A stretch of 45,817 bases of DNA from contig JAUWYA010000004.1 of the NCBI GenBank assembly GCA_030616085.1, positions 1-45,817 of the forward strand. Direction: 5' to 3'. The notes below the pieces were generated by a model. That model worked only from the letters and a program-made list of their open reading frames with translations, was not told where the DNA came from and searched no databases. This document shows positions 1 to 7,463 of this stretch, in pieces (the stretch's first letter is position 1; every line of letters starts with the position of its first letter). The stretch comes from Candidatus Nealsoniibacteriota bacterium. Lineage in GTDB: Bacteria > Patescibacteriota > Minisyncoccia > Minisyncoccales > GWA2-38-27. The position numbers and the translations under genes are program-made.

Positions 1-43
1 AAGTTTTAAAAAGAAAAAAATAGAAAAGAAGTTTCTTAGATAC

Positions 44-72
44 AAAAAATCAGCCCTTCGGGCTGAGTTTTT
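44..72. terminator. Bidirectional Rho-independent terminator
   Basis: A CAGCCC-TTCG-GGCTG hairpin is followed by TTTTTG on the plus strand and by ATTTTTT on the minus strand. It can end the minus-strand mscS transcript, whose stop is at 95, and any plus-strand transcript entering from the left. Confidence 0.8.
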
Positions 73-94
73 GTTTCTTCAAGTTTCTTTGTTT

Positions 95-667
95 TTACTT
101 TCTTGAAAGATTGGAAGCACTTTTTATCTGGCCATTGGGAATATAATGAATTATTCCATCCTCGTCTTTTATAACCGTTTTTCTTAAATTTAAATCTGTA
201 ACCTTACCTTGTTTTCCCCCTATGTCTACTTTCTCTCCAACCCGATATTGGTCTTCAAGTAATATAAAAAGTCCTGCTAAATAATCCTGAACTAAACTTC
301 GGGAACCCATACCTATTGCCAAACCAATTAATCCGGCTCCAGCTAAAAGCGGTGTGGGATTAATTCCAAGTTCTGGTAAAAGCATTAAAATTGCTATTAC
401 CCAAATTACTATCTTTAAAGTAGAGCTAAAAACCTTACTAAGGGTCTTAGCTCTTTCTTTTTGAATCTGTCCATTTCCAATTATTCCATTGCCTTTTTCA
501 ACAATAGTCTTTATTACTTTTAAAACAAAAACCTTGGCAATCTTGTTTAAAATTAAAGCCAGCAATAAAATAACAAGTATTTTTATTCCATGAGAAATAA
601 GCCAAGACATTATTGTCTCTGGTATACCTAATACTACTTCTGCTTTTAATAAATCCTGATAATTCAT
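95..667 (-). CDS. mscS: Short MscS-family mechanosensitive channel
   Basis: This 190-aa membrane protein of the small-conductance mechanosensitive channel family should open under membrane tension and release solutes during osmotic downshift. Hydrophobic helices lie near residues 25-45 and 85-105. They are followed by a glycine/alanine-rich pore helix (LAGAGLIGLAIGMGSRSLVQ) and the beta domain (LEDQYRVGEKVDI...HYIPNGQI). It stops just after the beta domain, so the C-terminal vestibule domain of longer MscS proteins is missing. I chose the ATG at 667 because any longer frame runs into tRNA-Ser. That ATG lies 3 nt after the mature 3' end of the tRNA, so no Shine-Dalgarno site fits between them. 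Confidence 0.88.
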   Translation of the reverse strand: MNYQDLLKAEVVLGIPETIMSWLISHGIKILVILLLALILNKIAKVFVLKVIKTIVEKGNGIIGNGQIQKERAKTLSKVFSSTLKIVIWVIAILMLLPELGINPTPLLAGAGLIGLAIGMGSRSLVQDYLAGLFILLEDQYRVGEKVDIGGKQGKVTDLNLRKTVIKDEDGIIHYIPNGQIKSASNLSRK

Positions 668-670
668 ATG

Positions 671-755
671 CGGTGGGAGTGGGATTCGAACCCACGGTGA
701 GTTTCCCCACACACGCTTTCCAAGCGTGCTCCTTAAACCACTCGGTCACCCCACC
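671..755 (-). tRNA. tRNA-Ser(GGA)
   Basis: The cloverleaf has acceptor stem GGTGGGG/TCCCACC, a G73 discriminator, anticodon arm CACGC-TTGGAAA-GCGTG (anticodon GGA) and a long variable arm as expected for a class II tRNA. The 3' CCA is not encoded. Its 5' end directly abuts the stop codon of the zinc-ribbon gene (756-758), and its 3' end is 3 nt from the mscS start codon. Confidence 0.97.
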
Positions 756-1289
756 CTATTTTGGCAACTCTAAGATTAATTTGGAAACTACTGGGTGTTC
801 AGTTGCAAACTTATAATTAAAAAGCTTTAGAATTGTCAGAAAATCCAGAATTTCTTCTCTTAACTCTTCGGGGCCAGTAAATATTTCTCCAAATTCCTGC
901 AATAAATTCTTAGCATAATTATTCATAACTTCATAATCTGCTTTTTCTTTAAGCCACTCAATTATTTTCTTAAACTCTGCTCTATCCAGCCAAACTCCAT
1001 GACAAAGATTGCAAATATCAATAACTATACCTGAATCTCCATAATATACCTCATAAAGAGGAAGTCTGCAAGAGGGACAAGCTCGTATTCCATAAGAAAT
1101 CTTAAAGTCTTTCTTTTTCTTCCACAAATCAATATCCAACCATTTTAAATCCTTGTCTTTTTCATCTTTTGCCCATCTTAATTCTTCCTGTTCAAACCAA
1201 AGACCAAAACAAACAGGACAATAATCTACTTCTACATTGTAAAGAATTGATTTTAAAAGTTTTGTTTTTTTGCAGATAGAACATTGCAT
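756..1289 (-). CDS. TFIIB-type zinc-ribbon protein
   Basis: This 177-aa protein has two zinc-ribbon motifs: CSICKKTKLL...YCPVCFGLWF near the N-terminus and ACPSCRLPLYEV...CNLCHGVWLDRAEF around residues 70-105. The second strongly resembles the zf-TFIIB family (CPxC...CxxCxGxWLDxxE), a widespread bacterial family of unknown function that probably binds nucleic acid or acts as an assembly factor. The C-terminal part is helical and has no recognised domain. The TAG stop codon touches the first base of tRNA-Ser, so gene, tRNA and mscS probably form one transcript cut apart by tRNA processing. Confidence 0.8.
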   Translation of the reverse strand: MQCSICKKTKLLKSILYNVEVDYCPVCFGLWFEQEELRWAKDEKDKDLKWLDIDLWKKKKDFKISYGIRACPSCRLPLYEVYYGDSGIVIDICNLCHGVWLDRAEFKKIIEWLKEKADYEVMNNYAKNLLQEFGEIFTGPEELREEILDFLTILKLFNYKFATEHPVVSKLILELPK

Positions 1290-1355
1290 AATTTCTAATT
1301 TTTAATTTTGAATCAAATTCGAATTTTTAATGTTTTAAAATTCAGTCATTTAAAA

Positions 1356-2252
1356 TTACACCCTCATACCCCTTAATGCGTTTAAACGTTCTTGTACTGG
1401 TGGATGCGTCATAAATAACTTGGTGAGAAAATTCTTGGATTGTTTGCCTCTGAATGGAGAAGCAAAATAAAGATGGGCGGAAGAATTGTTTGCTGTTTTT
1501 AAAGAATAAGGGCTTTGAGAAATTTTCTCAAGAGCCCTGGCTAAACCCTCTGGGTATCTTGTTAAAAGAGCTCCTGCAGCATCGGCTAAAAATTCTCTTT
1601 TCCTAGAAATTGCTAACCTTATCAAAGTAGCAAATAAAGGGGCTGAAATAGCTAAAGCCAAAGCGATTAAGAGCATAACTGCGCCTGCCTTGTTGTTTCT
1701 ATCGTTTCCACGACTTCCATAAAAACTAATCCGGAAGAAAAAATCAGTCATCATTACCACTACTCCGACTAAAACAACAACAATTGTCTGCAAAAGAGCA
1801 TCTCTGTTTCCAATATGCGATAATTCATGAGCAATTACTCCTTCTAATTCAACTCTCTCCAGCTGATCTAACAATCCCTGAGTTACTGCTATTACTGCAT
1901 GTTCTGGATTACGGCCGGTAGCAAAAGCATTTGGCTGCGCTCCTTTAATAATATAGATCTTTGGCAAAGAAAGACCAGCAGTAATGCAAAGATTCTCTAC
2001 AAGACGATAAAGCTCAGGATTATCTTTTTTCTCAATAGGTTTTGCCTGACTCATTGCCAAAACAATTTTATCTGAATACCAATAACTTAAAAAGCTCATT
2101 AAAACGCTGTAAATCACTGCAAACCACAAGATAATATATGTTCCAAGGAAATAAGAGATGATCCAGCCAAGAAAAATAATTAAAATTAAAAAACCAGCGA
2201 GATAAAGCCAGGTTTTACGAGTATTGCTTTCAGCTTGAGTATATAAAGTCAT
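1356..2252 (-). CDS. htpX: Membrane zinc metalloprotease HtpX (M48)
   Basis: HtpX is an inner-membrane M48 protease that degrades misfolded membrane proteins. The zinc site HELSH is at about residues 142-146, with a downstream ligand in SRKREFLADAAG. Two TM helices near residues 15-55 precede the catalytic domain and two more follow it. Family members usually begin near MTLYTQ, so I take the ATG at 2252. An ATG 24 nt upstream would add residues encoded by the edge of an intergenic repeat. The gene follows lemA on the same strand, a common pairing that suggests shared envelope quality control. Confidence 0.93.
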   Translation of the reverse strand: MTLYTQAESNTRKTWLYLAGFLILIIFLGWIISYFLGTYIILWFAVIYSVLMSFLSYWYSDKIVLAMSQAKPIEKKDNPELYRLVENLCITAGLSLPKIYIIKGAQPNAFATGRNPEHAVIAVTQGLLDQLERVELEGVIAHELSHIGNRDALLQTIVVVLVGVVVMMTDFFFRISFYGSRGNDRNNKAGAVMLLIALALAISAPLFATLIRLAISRKREFLADAAGALLTRYPEGLARALEKISQSPYSLKTANNSSAHLYFASPFRGKQSKNFLTKLFMTHPPVQERLNALRGMRV

Positions 2253-2373
2253 ATAAATCCAAATGTCAAAATCCAAAGATTCAAATCAATGACTAAAATC
2301 CAAATGTCAAAAAATAATAAATAATGTTTTGGATTTTGAGCTTGATTTGACATTTGTCATTTGGGTTTTGGAT
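2253..2373. repeat. AT-rich inverted repeat array between lemA and htpX
   Basis: Units such as ATCCAAATGTCAAAATCC occur in forward orientation on the left half and as GGATTTTG/GACATTTG on the right half. The spacer can therefore fold into a long imperfect hairpin. Closely related arrays occur at 34765-34890 and 39318-39456, and a coding version lies inside pilD. It separates two genes that are normally adjacent. Confidence 0.75.
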
Positions 2374-2928
2374 TTAAAAGCTTACTTTCACTGGTTCTCT
2401 GGCTGCTGCCTCTTCAATTTCAAAGAAATCCATCTTTTTAAAATTAAAAAATGAAGCAATAATTTTCTCTGGGAATTTTTCAATCTTAATATTCAAGTCT
2501 CTAACATTTCCATTATAGAATCTTCTGGATGCCTGAACCTTATCTTCAGTATCGCGAAGTTCCCGTTGAAGTTCTAAAAAGTTTCCTGCAGCTTTTAACT
2601 GGGGATAATTTTCCGCAACAGCAAATAAGCTCTTTAAAGTAGACGAGAGCATATTCTCGCTTTTAGAATGTTCTTCCATTGTTTGAGCTCCCATTGCTCT
2701 GGTTCTGGCCTCAGTAACCTTTTCAAAAAGCTCTCTTTCATGGCCAGCATAGCCCTTTACTGTTTGAACTAAATTGGGAATTAAATTATATCTTCTTTTC
2801 AATTGAACATCTATATCTGACCAGGCCTCTTTTGCCCGATTACGTAAAGAAACTAAACGATTGTAAATAAAAATCGCCCAGAAAACTATCACAAGAATAA
2901 TGCCTAAAATGATATATATAATAAGCAT
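2374..2928 (-). CDS. lemA: LemA family protein
   Basis: This 184-aa protein has one N-terminal TM helix (residues 2-24) and the LemA signature VSLRNRAKEAWSDIDVQL, then RYNLIPNLVQTVKGYA. The remainder is a long helical bundle facing outwards or the cytoplasm depending on topology. LemA proteins are linked to envelope stress and often sit next to HtpX, as here. The molecular role of the family is not settled. Length and motifs look intact. It starts 16 nt after the preceding surface-protein gene ends, so read-through from that gene is likely. Confidence 0.9.
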   Translation of the reverse strand: MLIIYIILGIILVIVFWAIFIYNRLVSLRNRAKEAWSDIDVQLKRRYNLIPNLVQTVKGYAGHERELFEKVTEARTRAMGAQTMEEHSKSENMLSSTLKSLFAVAENYPQLKAAGNFLELQRELRDTEDKVQASRRFYNGNVRDLNIKIEKFPEKIIASFFNFKKMDFFEIEEAAAREPVKVSF

Positions 2929-2944
2929 AATTTTTAATTATTAG

Positions 2945-4204
2945 TTAAAATGGGGTTATTTCTTTCCATGTAGGAAGAGGCAGAGTTGCTGTTAAAGGAA
3001 ATACACACGGACACATACTACCAGTTACCTCCAACCGAACAATATAATCTCCTGTTAAAAGATAAGTATAAACAGTATCTCCTTTGGTCCAATCAGTCGG
3101 GTCAAATGAACCATCATAATCAAAATCCCAGCTATAACTAACACCTGCTCCATCTTTGCAATCATATTCTACTCCAACAGATGTATAACATTTTGACTCA
3201 TCAATGAAAGTAACTTCTACTTGAGCCGGAGGATTTAATAAATCAGGGACAAAAGCAGTATTTGGCCATCTAATATCAGTAGTAAACGGACTAACCGCTG
3301 GATAAATCCAATCAGATTCAAGAGACGGAGTCCCACCATCCCAGACTTTTAATCTCCACCAATATGGAGTGTTAAAGTTAAGACCAGACGGAGCATAAGA
3401 GTAATCCGGTCCCGGACCAGAAGTATTCACCTCTCCAGAATCCATTGCTAAAGAAGTATAACTGCTATTTCTGTGTATTTCAACTTGATAGACAGATTGT
3501 GTATCTCCTGGGTCGTCAAATGTCCAGTTTAGATAAATCGGAGGGCTACTTTTAGAGCCGCTGCATTGAGTAACTTGACTTATTGCACAGCCACAATAAT
3601 TGCCTTCGGTTCTATTAAGATTAATAGCCGTTGGAGGGTTATTTATAACAACGCTAGTCATTACTTTGTAATCTGAAGTTACGCAAGCTCCTGCTGTATT
3701 GGAACAATTAAAACTAATCCAGCCAACTACAACATCTCCCCAAGCCCAACCTTCAAACACAGATGCCGGAGGCGGACTTGAATTGGAAATAACAGAAACT
3801 CCATCTGTCCAACTTCCACTTAGTTTTATCCAGCCATCCCATCCACCTCCATAAGACAAAGCTCTTGCCCAGCCAGAAACCTCTCCAGTGCTTAAATCAA
3901 GATCTGCTTGACAATCAGCGGGCGAATCAGGACAGCCAGCTACATTCACGTCTGCTGGTTCAAAACTAATCCAACCAATATTTTCTGACCAGGCGTAACC
4001 GGAAAATAGACCAGCTCCATCAATATTAACTCCGTAATCTATAGCTCCTCCACCGCTTATGTTATTAAAACTAATCCAGCCGATGTTTTCAGACCAAGCC
4101 CAACCCCAAACATTATCTCCAGGTCCAGCTTTTGTTTCTCTTATAGCAAAAAAACTAACAGATAAAATAGTTATTATTAAAAATACTAAAATTTTCTTTT
4201 TCAT
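2945..4204 (-). CDS. Secreted surface protein with WSENIGWISF repeats and PKD-like end
   Basis: This 419-aa protein begins with a Sec signal peptide (MKKKILVFLIITILSVSFFA). At least three copies of a motif like GWAWSENIGWISF follow near residues 35, 70 and 150 (the last is WGDVVVGWISF). The second half has a fibronectin-like stretch (PIYLNWTFDDPGDTQSVYQVEI) and a PKD-like stretch (DGAGVSYSWDFDYDG). This architecture is common in Parcubacteria surface proteins, but no function is established; a structural or adhesive role is an inference. There is no C-terminal anchor, so it may be released or attached noncovalently. Confidence 0.75.
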   Translation of the reverse strand: MKKKILVFLIITILSVSFFAIRETKAGPGDNVWGWAWSENIGWISFNNISGGGAIDYGVNIDGAGLFSGYAWSENIGWISFEPADVNVAGCPDSPADCQADLDLSTGEVSGWARALSYGGGWDGWIKLSGSWTDGVSVISNSSPPPASVFEGWAWGDVVVGWISFNCSNTAGACVTSDYKVMTSVVINNPPTAINLNRTEGNYCGCAISQVTQCSGSKSSPPIYLNWTFDDPGDTQSVYQVEIHRNSSYTSLAMDSGEVNTSGPGPDYSYAPSGLNFNTPYWWRLKVWDGGTPSLESDWIYPAVSPFTTDIRWPNTAFVPDLLNPPAQVEVTFIDESKCYTSVGVEYDCKDGAGVSYSWDFDYDGSFDPTDWTKGDTVYTYLLTGDYIVRLEVTGSMCPCVFPLTATLPLPTWKEITPF

Positions 4205-4251
4205 ATTTTTGTTATTTTATTATATATATTTTATTACATATATACATATAA

Positions 4252-4480
4252 TTAAATATCAGTTCTCAACCACATTCTGCCTGTTTCAGGACTGGATGGA
4301 TATGAAGTTCTTGTTTCAATAATTAAGCCTCCTGTTGCTTTAATTCAACCACTGACCACTTCAAGTTTTTTTATTTAATAACCCCTTGCGAACCAAGATA
4401 TATTTCTTGTAGCATTCGTGGCATTTCCTAACAACATCAAGGACTTCTGACGGGATTTGCGTCCCAATGCCGACGTTGAA
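4252..4480 (-). pseudogene. Decayed tail-fibre-like surface gene remnant
   Basis: Directly downstream of the intact tail-fibre-like gene, the minus strand still encodes NVGIGTQIPSEVLDVVRKC in one frame. After a shift near a run of seven A it encodes LEVVSG, an in-frame TGA, then IKATGGLIIETRTS and PSSPETGRMWLRTDI before a stop at 4252. The NVGIGT...PSE.LDV and GGLIIETRTS...WLRTDI pieces are typical ends of tail-fibre-like CPR genes. This is therefore the C-terminus of a second paralogue broken by a frameshift and a nonsense codon. Confidence 0.65.
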
Positions 4481-4482
4481 AA

Positions 4483-5655
4483 TTATTGCCTGAGGTTGAG
4501 TTGTGCCTTTAATGCTTCAATCTCTTTTTGCTGTTCTTTTATCGCCTCAACCAATAACGGGGTTAATTTACTATAATCCATGCCGGTCGTAAATTCGGGG
4601 TTATCTTCATCCCAGGCAACTATCTCCGGCAGAATCTCGCCCACCTCTTCACCAATCATCCCAATGTCATGTTGACCCCCGTGTTCCTCATCCCAGTCAA
4701 AGTAAACACCTCGAAGCTTCATGACTTTATCAAGCGCGCTATCTATTTGCTTGATATTCTTTTTCCACCTAATTGAAGAAGAGCCGCCATAATTTATCCC
4801 ATCGCCTGAAGCCCAAAAATCATAGAAGCCAGCTCCCCCTTGTCCTTCCACGCCATTTTGTGTTCCCCTGCCTATTATCGCATGGGTTCCACCGGCAACC
4901 TCTAGTTTGTAAGGACCGGCGTTTACTCTCCCGATGCCGACGAAGCCTTCTTTTAGAACAAAATCATTATTGTCTAATTCTGCACCAGTACCAGATTCAC
5001 GATGAGATAATTTAAGGGCATCATCACTATATCTATAACCATAGACGACTTTTCTGACTCCATTTGAATAAAGAGCAGTATAGGAATTACGGTCACCACT
5101 AGCCTCTAAATACATTCTTGCTGAATCATCAATAATCTGATATACATGCAAATTTGCTTCTGCATGTATAGTAGAGCCTGTCGACCCGATGCCGACATTG
5201 CCGGTGCTTCCATTGACTACGATACCTAATGTTTCGACATTATTGTTTACTGTCCCAAATCTAAAAGTGTTGCTGGTGTCATCAAAATATATTCTGCCAC
5301 CATAAGCAGAGTCGGTGGGGTCTTCAAAGTAAATCCCCACTTGATTACCTCCACCAGGATTAGCTATGTGAAGCTTGTCCCCAGGACTCCTCGTCCCGAT
5401 ACCGACATTGCCGCTATCCCAAGCAAGATGGGTTTCACCATCAGCAGTAAGTCCAGCAACCCGCAGGGTTCCAGTCTTATGTTGACCCACATTACCAACA
5501 TTAATTGGAGCATCACAACCTGGATCCCTGCTAGTACATCCAGGCGGATTTTGAAGCGGTTCATCCCAGGCAACAGCATAAAAAGCTATTGCAAAACAAA
5601 CGACCAAAATACTAAAAACTAATGAAACCACTTTGTATGAAATTTGTTTTTTCAT
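4483..5655 (-). CDS. Tail-fibre-like surface protein with C-terminal endosialidase chaperone domain
   Basis: The 390-aa protein has an N-terminal signal/TM segment (residues 8-28). A repetitive beta-rich stalk follows, with GNVGIGTRSPGDKLHI and NVGIGSTGS motifs. A Peptidase_S74 intramolecular chaperone domain starts at about residue 293. The self-cleavage Ser-Lys dyad appears present: SSIRWKKNI places Ser293 and Lys298 five residues apart, as in SDxRLK of the family. Downstream HDIGMIGEEVGEILPEIV and DYSKLTPLLVEAIKEQQKEI are the expected core. Such domains trimerise fibres and then cut themselves off. Here it probably shapes a cell-surface fibre, not a phage tail, since no phage genes are nearby. 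Confidence 0.88.
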   Translation of the reverse strand: MKKQISYKVVSLVFSILVVCFAIAFYAVAWDEPLQNPPGCTSRDPGCDAPINVGNVGQHKTGTLRVAGLTADGETHLAWDSGNVGIGTRSPGDKLHIANPGGGNQVGIYFEDPTDSAYGGRIYFDDTSNTFRFGTVNNNVETLGIVVNGSTGNVGIGSTGSTIHAEANLHVYQIIDDSARMYLEASGDRNSYTALYSNGVRKVVYGYRYSDDALKLSHRESGTGAELDNNDFVLKEGFVGIGRVNAGPYKLEVAGGTHAIIGRGTQNGVEGQGGAGFYDFWASGDGINYGGSSSIRWKKNIKQIDSALDKVMKLRGVYFDWDEEHGGQHDIGMIGEEVGEILPEIVAWDEDNPEFTTGMDYSKLTPLLVEAIKEQQKEIEALKAQLNLRQ

Positions 5656-5694
5656 ATATTTTTATTTAATTTAGTTAATAATTGATAATAAAAA

Positions 5695-5949
5695 TTAACG
5701 AGGTTGCTCTAATTCTTCAAGTTGTTTTTTAATTTCCTCTTCAGACAAAGACCCGGCTTCTTCTTCCAATTCTTGTAGTTGTTGTTTGATAGTTTCTTCT
5801 TTCTTTGATTCAAGTGGTTTCTCCTGTTCTGGCGCCTCCTTTAATTCTGTCCATTTTAAATAATAAAAAAGGCCAATGCAAACAACAATGGCTATTATAA
5901 TAATTATGCCTAAACACTGAAGAGATTTTTTATCTAATTTTTCTATCAT
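5695..5949 (-). CDS. Small single-pass membrane protein with acidic coiled coil
   Basis: This unrecognised 84-aa protein has a short basic N-terminus, one TM helix (IIIIIAIVVCIGLFYYL, residues 15-31) and a Glu/Lys/Gln-rich helical tail. The tail ends in SLSEEEIKKQLEELEQ, which resembles SHOCT-like or coiled-coil tails. It lies between the minor-pilin genes and the tail-fibre-like gene on the same strand. It could help anchor or organise surface structures, but nothing in the sequence fixes a function. Confidence 0.6.
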   Translation of the reverse strand: MIEKLDKKSLQCLGIIIIIAIVVCIGLFYYLKWTELKEAPEQEKPLESKKEETIKQQLQELEEEAGSLSEEEIKKQLEELEQPR

Positions 5950-6030
5950 ATTGATTAATCTAACTTAGTTAATTTTAATACTTTTAAAATTTATTAGCAA
6001 ATAAGTTTTCCACAGGAAAGATAATATCAG

Positions 6031-6472
6031 CTCAAAGTTCAAAGTTCAAAACTCAAAGCCACAGCCTTAAAACTCAAAACTTATTCTTGTTCTTTAAAGT
6101 TAATAAACTTGAACCTAACATATTTGATATTTCTTCTGTTTCTTTTAAAAGTTGATTAGTTTTATTTTTATCTGTTTCAGTAGAATCTCTCAATAATCCT
6201 AACCAATACTTAGTTTCATTGGCTGATTTTAATGCTATTTCGTAAAATTTAATAAAGTCTCTCTTAGAGCTTGCAGATTTAGCCTCAACTACATTAGCTC
6301 CAATAGAAGTAGCTGACCTCAAAAGCTGGTCTGAAATTACCCAATAAACTTTCTTTTCGGGTAAATTTCCTAAAAACTTAATTATTTGAATTGAAAAACA
6401 ATAACATCTATATTTAAGTTCAGTTTTTAGCTTTGAGTTGTGGTTTTGCACTTTGAGTTTTGCACTTTGAAC
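6031..6472 (-). mobile_element. Candidate IVS-like element: four-helix-bundle gene between inverted repeats
   Basis: The left end 6037-6058 (GTTCAAAGTTCAAAACTC...) and the right end 6472-6451 read on the minus strand (GTTCAAAGTGCAAAACTC...) match at 21 of 22 positions in inverted orientation. They enclose only the four-helix-bundle gene, whose GTG start and stop lie inside the repeats. The same repeat type, including CAAAACCACAACTCAAAGCT, is inserted in valS at 34391-34445. I see no clear target duplication. Confidence 0.5.
6074..6451 (-). CDS. Four-helix-bundle protein (23S rRNA IVP / Avd-like family)
   Basis: This 125-aa all-helical protein has the family hallmarks YRCYCFSIQIIKFLGNLP, SDQLLRSATSIGANVVEA and SKRDFIKFYEIALKSANETK, then a YWLGLLRDS helix. 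Relatives are encoded by intervening sequences within 23S rRNA genes and include the accessory protein Avd of diversity-generating retroelements. They form basic pentameric barrels that bind nucleic acid. Here there is no rRNA gene and no reverse transcriptase. The first dozen residues (MQNHNSKLKTELK, GTG start) are encoded by the flanking repeat. The free-standing copy between pilin genes probably marks a mobile element and not a pilus component. Confidence 0.85.
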   Translation of the reverse strand: MQNHNSKLKTELKYRCYCFSIQIIKFLGNLPEKKVYWVISDQLLRSATSIGANVVEAKSASSKRDFIKFYEIALKSANETKYWLGLLRDSTETDKNKTNQLLKETEEISNMLGSSLLTLKNKNKF

Positions 6473-6474
6473 TA

Positions 6475-7014
6475 TTATAAATCAAGGTTTCTTTGAGAAA
6501 TAGTGGTTTGAATTTTTATTCTTGGCTGCTGACCCGAGTCCTTTGCTTCTATTTCTATAAAAATTGTTACCTTTGGCTGAAGATTAGGACTCTCTCCAGA
6601 TATATCCCCAGAAACTACAACATTAAAATTACTTACTTCAAAATTATCTGAAGTTAAATCATACTCTTCTCCATCTCTATCTATTTTTAGTTGTCCATTT
6701 TCTAGAAAAAATCTCCAACATTGGTCGTGATAAGTTTTAAATTGTATATTATCATTAATTCCCGTATTGGGATTGTAATTTGAGGTACCAAAACAGGTGT
6801 CGTCATCTTTCTGAGCCATTCTTATTGTCCGATCCATATATTCTACTGCAAAGCTAACTTGGCTTAAAAGCTGCTGGTGAGTTAAATTATATCTTTGCAA
6901 CTTAATAGCTGAAACAAAAACTCCAATAGCAGCTCCAATAATTATAGAAAAGATAAGGACGGTGACTAATATTTCTATTAAAGTAAGCCCTTTATTTTTG
7001 TTTAGAATCTTCAT
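6475..7014 (-). CDS. Minor type IV pilin (PilJ/PilW-like)
   Basis: The 179-aa prepilin has a short basic leader ending in KNKG before LTLIEILVTVLIFSIIIGAA. Prepilin peptidase should therefore cut after Gly, with Glu at position +5. The hydrophobic helix is followed by a globular domain with SFAVEYMDRTIRMAQKDDDTC, typical of PilJ/GspJ-type minor pilins. I chose the ATG at 7014 because the preceding gene stops at 7016 and the same TAA-N-ATG spacing is used at the upstream junction. It is the last of three minor pilin genes placed after pilD, likely forming the tip or priming complex. Confidence 0.82.
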   Translation of the reverse strand: MKILNKNKGLTLIEILVTVLIFSIIIGAAIGVFVSAIKLQRYNLTHQQLLSQVSFAVEYMDRTIRMAQKDDDTCFGTSNYNPNTGINDNIQFKTYHDQCWRFFLENGQLKIDRDGEEYDLTSDNFEVSNFNVVVSGDISGESPNLQPKVTIFIEIEAKDSGQQPRIKIQTTISQRNLDL

Positions 7015-7015
7015 A

Positions 7016-7462
7016 TTAATACCAATCATACAGATTTTCTTCAACAGTTATTGTGCCATCATTTCCCCTTATATCCCATTGAACCTCAACTTTAACTTCT
7101 AATTTAGGGTCATTAAAAGTAACAATTGTTCTTCTTTCATAATTCGGAAAGCCCGGAACTGCTTGCAGACCACTATCGCCTATTAAACCATCGTACCAAT
7201 TAGGCGCTTCTTGCAGCCAATTTGTGTCTCTGATATTTCTGACATTCTCAATTCCTTCTTTGGCAAGATATGCAGCACTAAAACGATAACTGGAAGAAAG
7301 AGTAGAAAAGATAATTTGCTGAACCATAGCATAAGTAGCCAATCCTCCAATTGTAATAACCAATATAGTAACTAAAACTTCAAGAATGGTAAACCCAGTT
7401 AAATTTGCTTTGCAACTATTTAACCGGGTAAATCCATTTTTTGTTTTGTTATATTTAAACAT
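7016..7462 (-). CDS. Minor type IV pilin (PilV-like)
   Basis: The 148-aa prepilin has leader MFKYNKTKNGFTRLNSCKANLTG before FTILEVLVTILVITIGGLAT, with Glu at +5. The conserved AAYLAKEGIENVRNIRDTNW after the helix is typical of PilV/GspI-type minor pilins. The leader is unusually long and contains GFT twice. The extra GFTRLNSCKANLT segment is encoded by a small inverted repeat at 7394-7428. Start at 7462 gives the tight TAA-A-ATG junction with the preceding gene; an ATG 12 nt upstream is possible. Confidence 0.82.
   Translation of the reverse strand: MFKYNKTKNGFTRLNSCKANLTGFTILEVLVTILVITIGGLATYAMVQQIIFSTLSSSYRFSAAYLAKEGIENVRNIRDTNWLQEAPNWYDGLIGDSGLQAVPGFPNYERRTIVTFNDPKLEVKVEVQWDIRGNDGTITVEENLYDWY
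7394..7428. mobile_element. 35-bp inverted-repeat insertion in a minor pilin leader
   Basis: Arms CCCAGTTAAAT and ATTTAACCGGG pair with one mismatch around a short loop. TAAA flanks the segment on both sides (7390-7393 and 7429-7432), consistent with a 4-bp target duplication. It is in frame and splits the pilin leader so that the GFT motif occurs twice. It resembles the 9236-9294 copy in position and layout. Confidence 0.45.
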
Positions 7463-7463
7463 T

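Noticed and set aside
665-712. MscS start at 712, adding MWGNSPWVRIPLPPH
   Set aside because: Those residues are read from the tRNA-Ser gene; the ATG at 667 fits the family.
4483-5655. Prophage, based on the endosialidase chaperone domain
   Set aside because: No capsid, terminase, portal, tail or integrase gene is nearby; the protein has a signal/TM segment and sits among surface-protein genes, as often seen in CPR genomes.
6074-6451. Diversity-generating retroelement, because Avd is a four-helix-bundle protein
   Set aside because: No reverse transcriptase gene and no template/variable repeat pair with adenine-specific changes is visible in the window.
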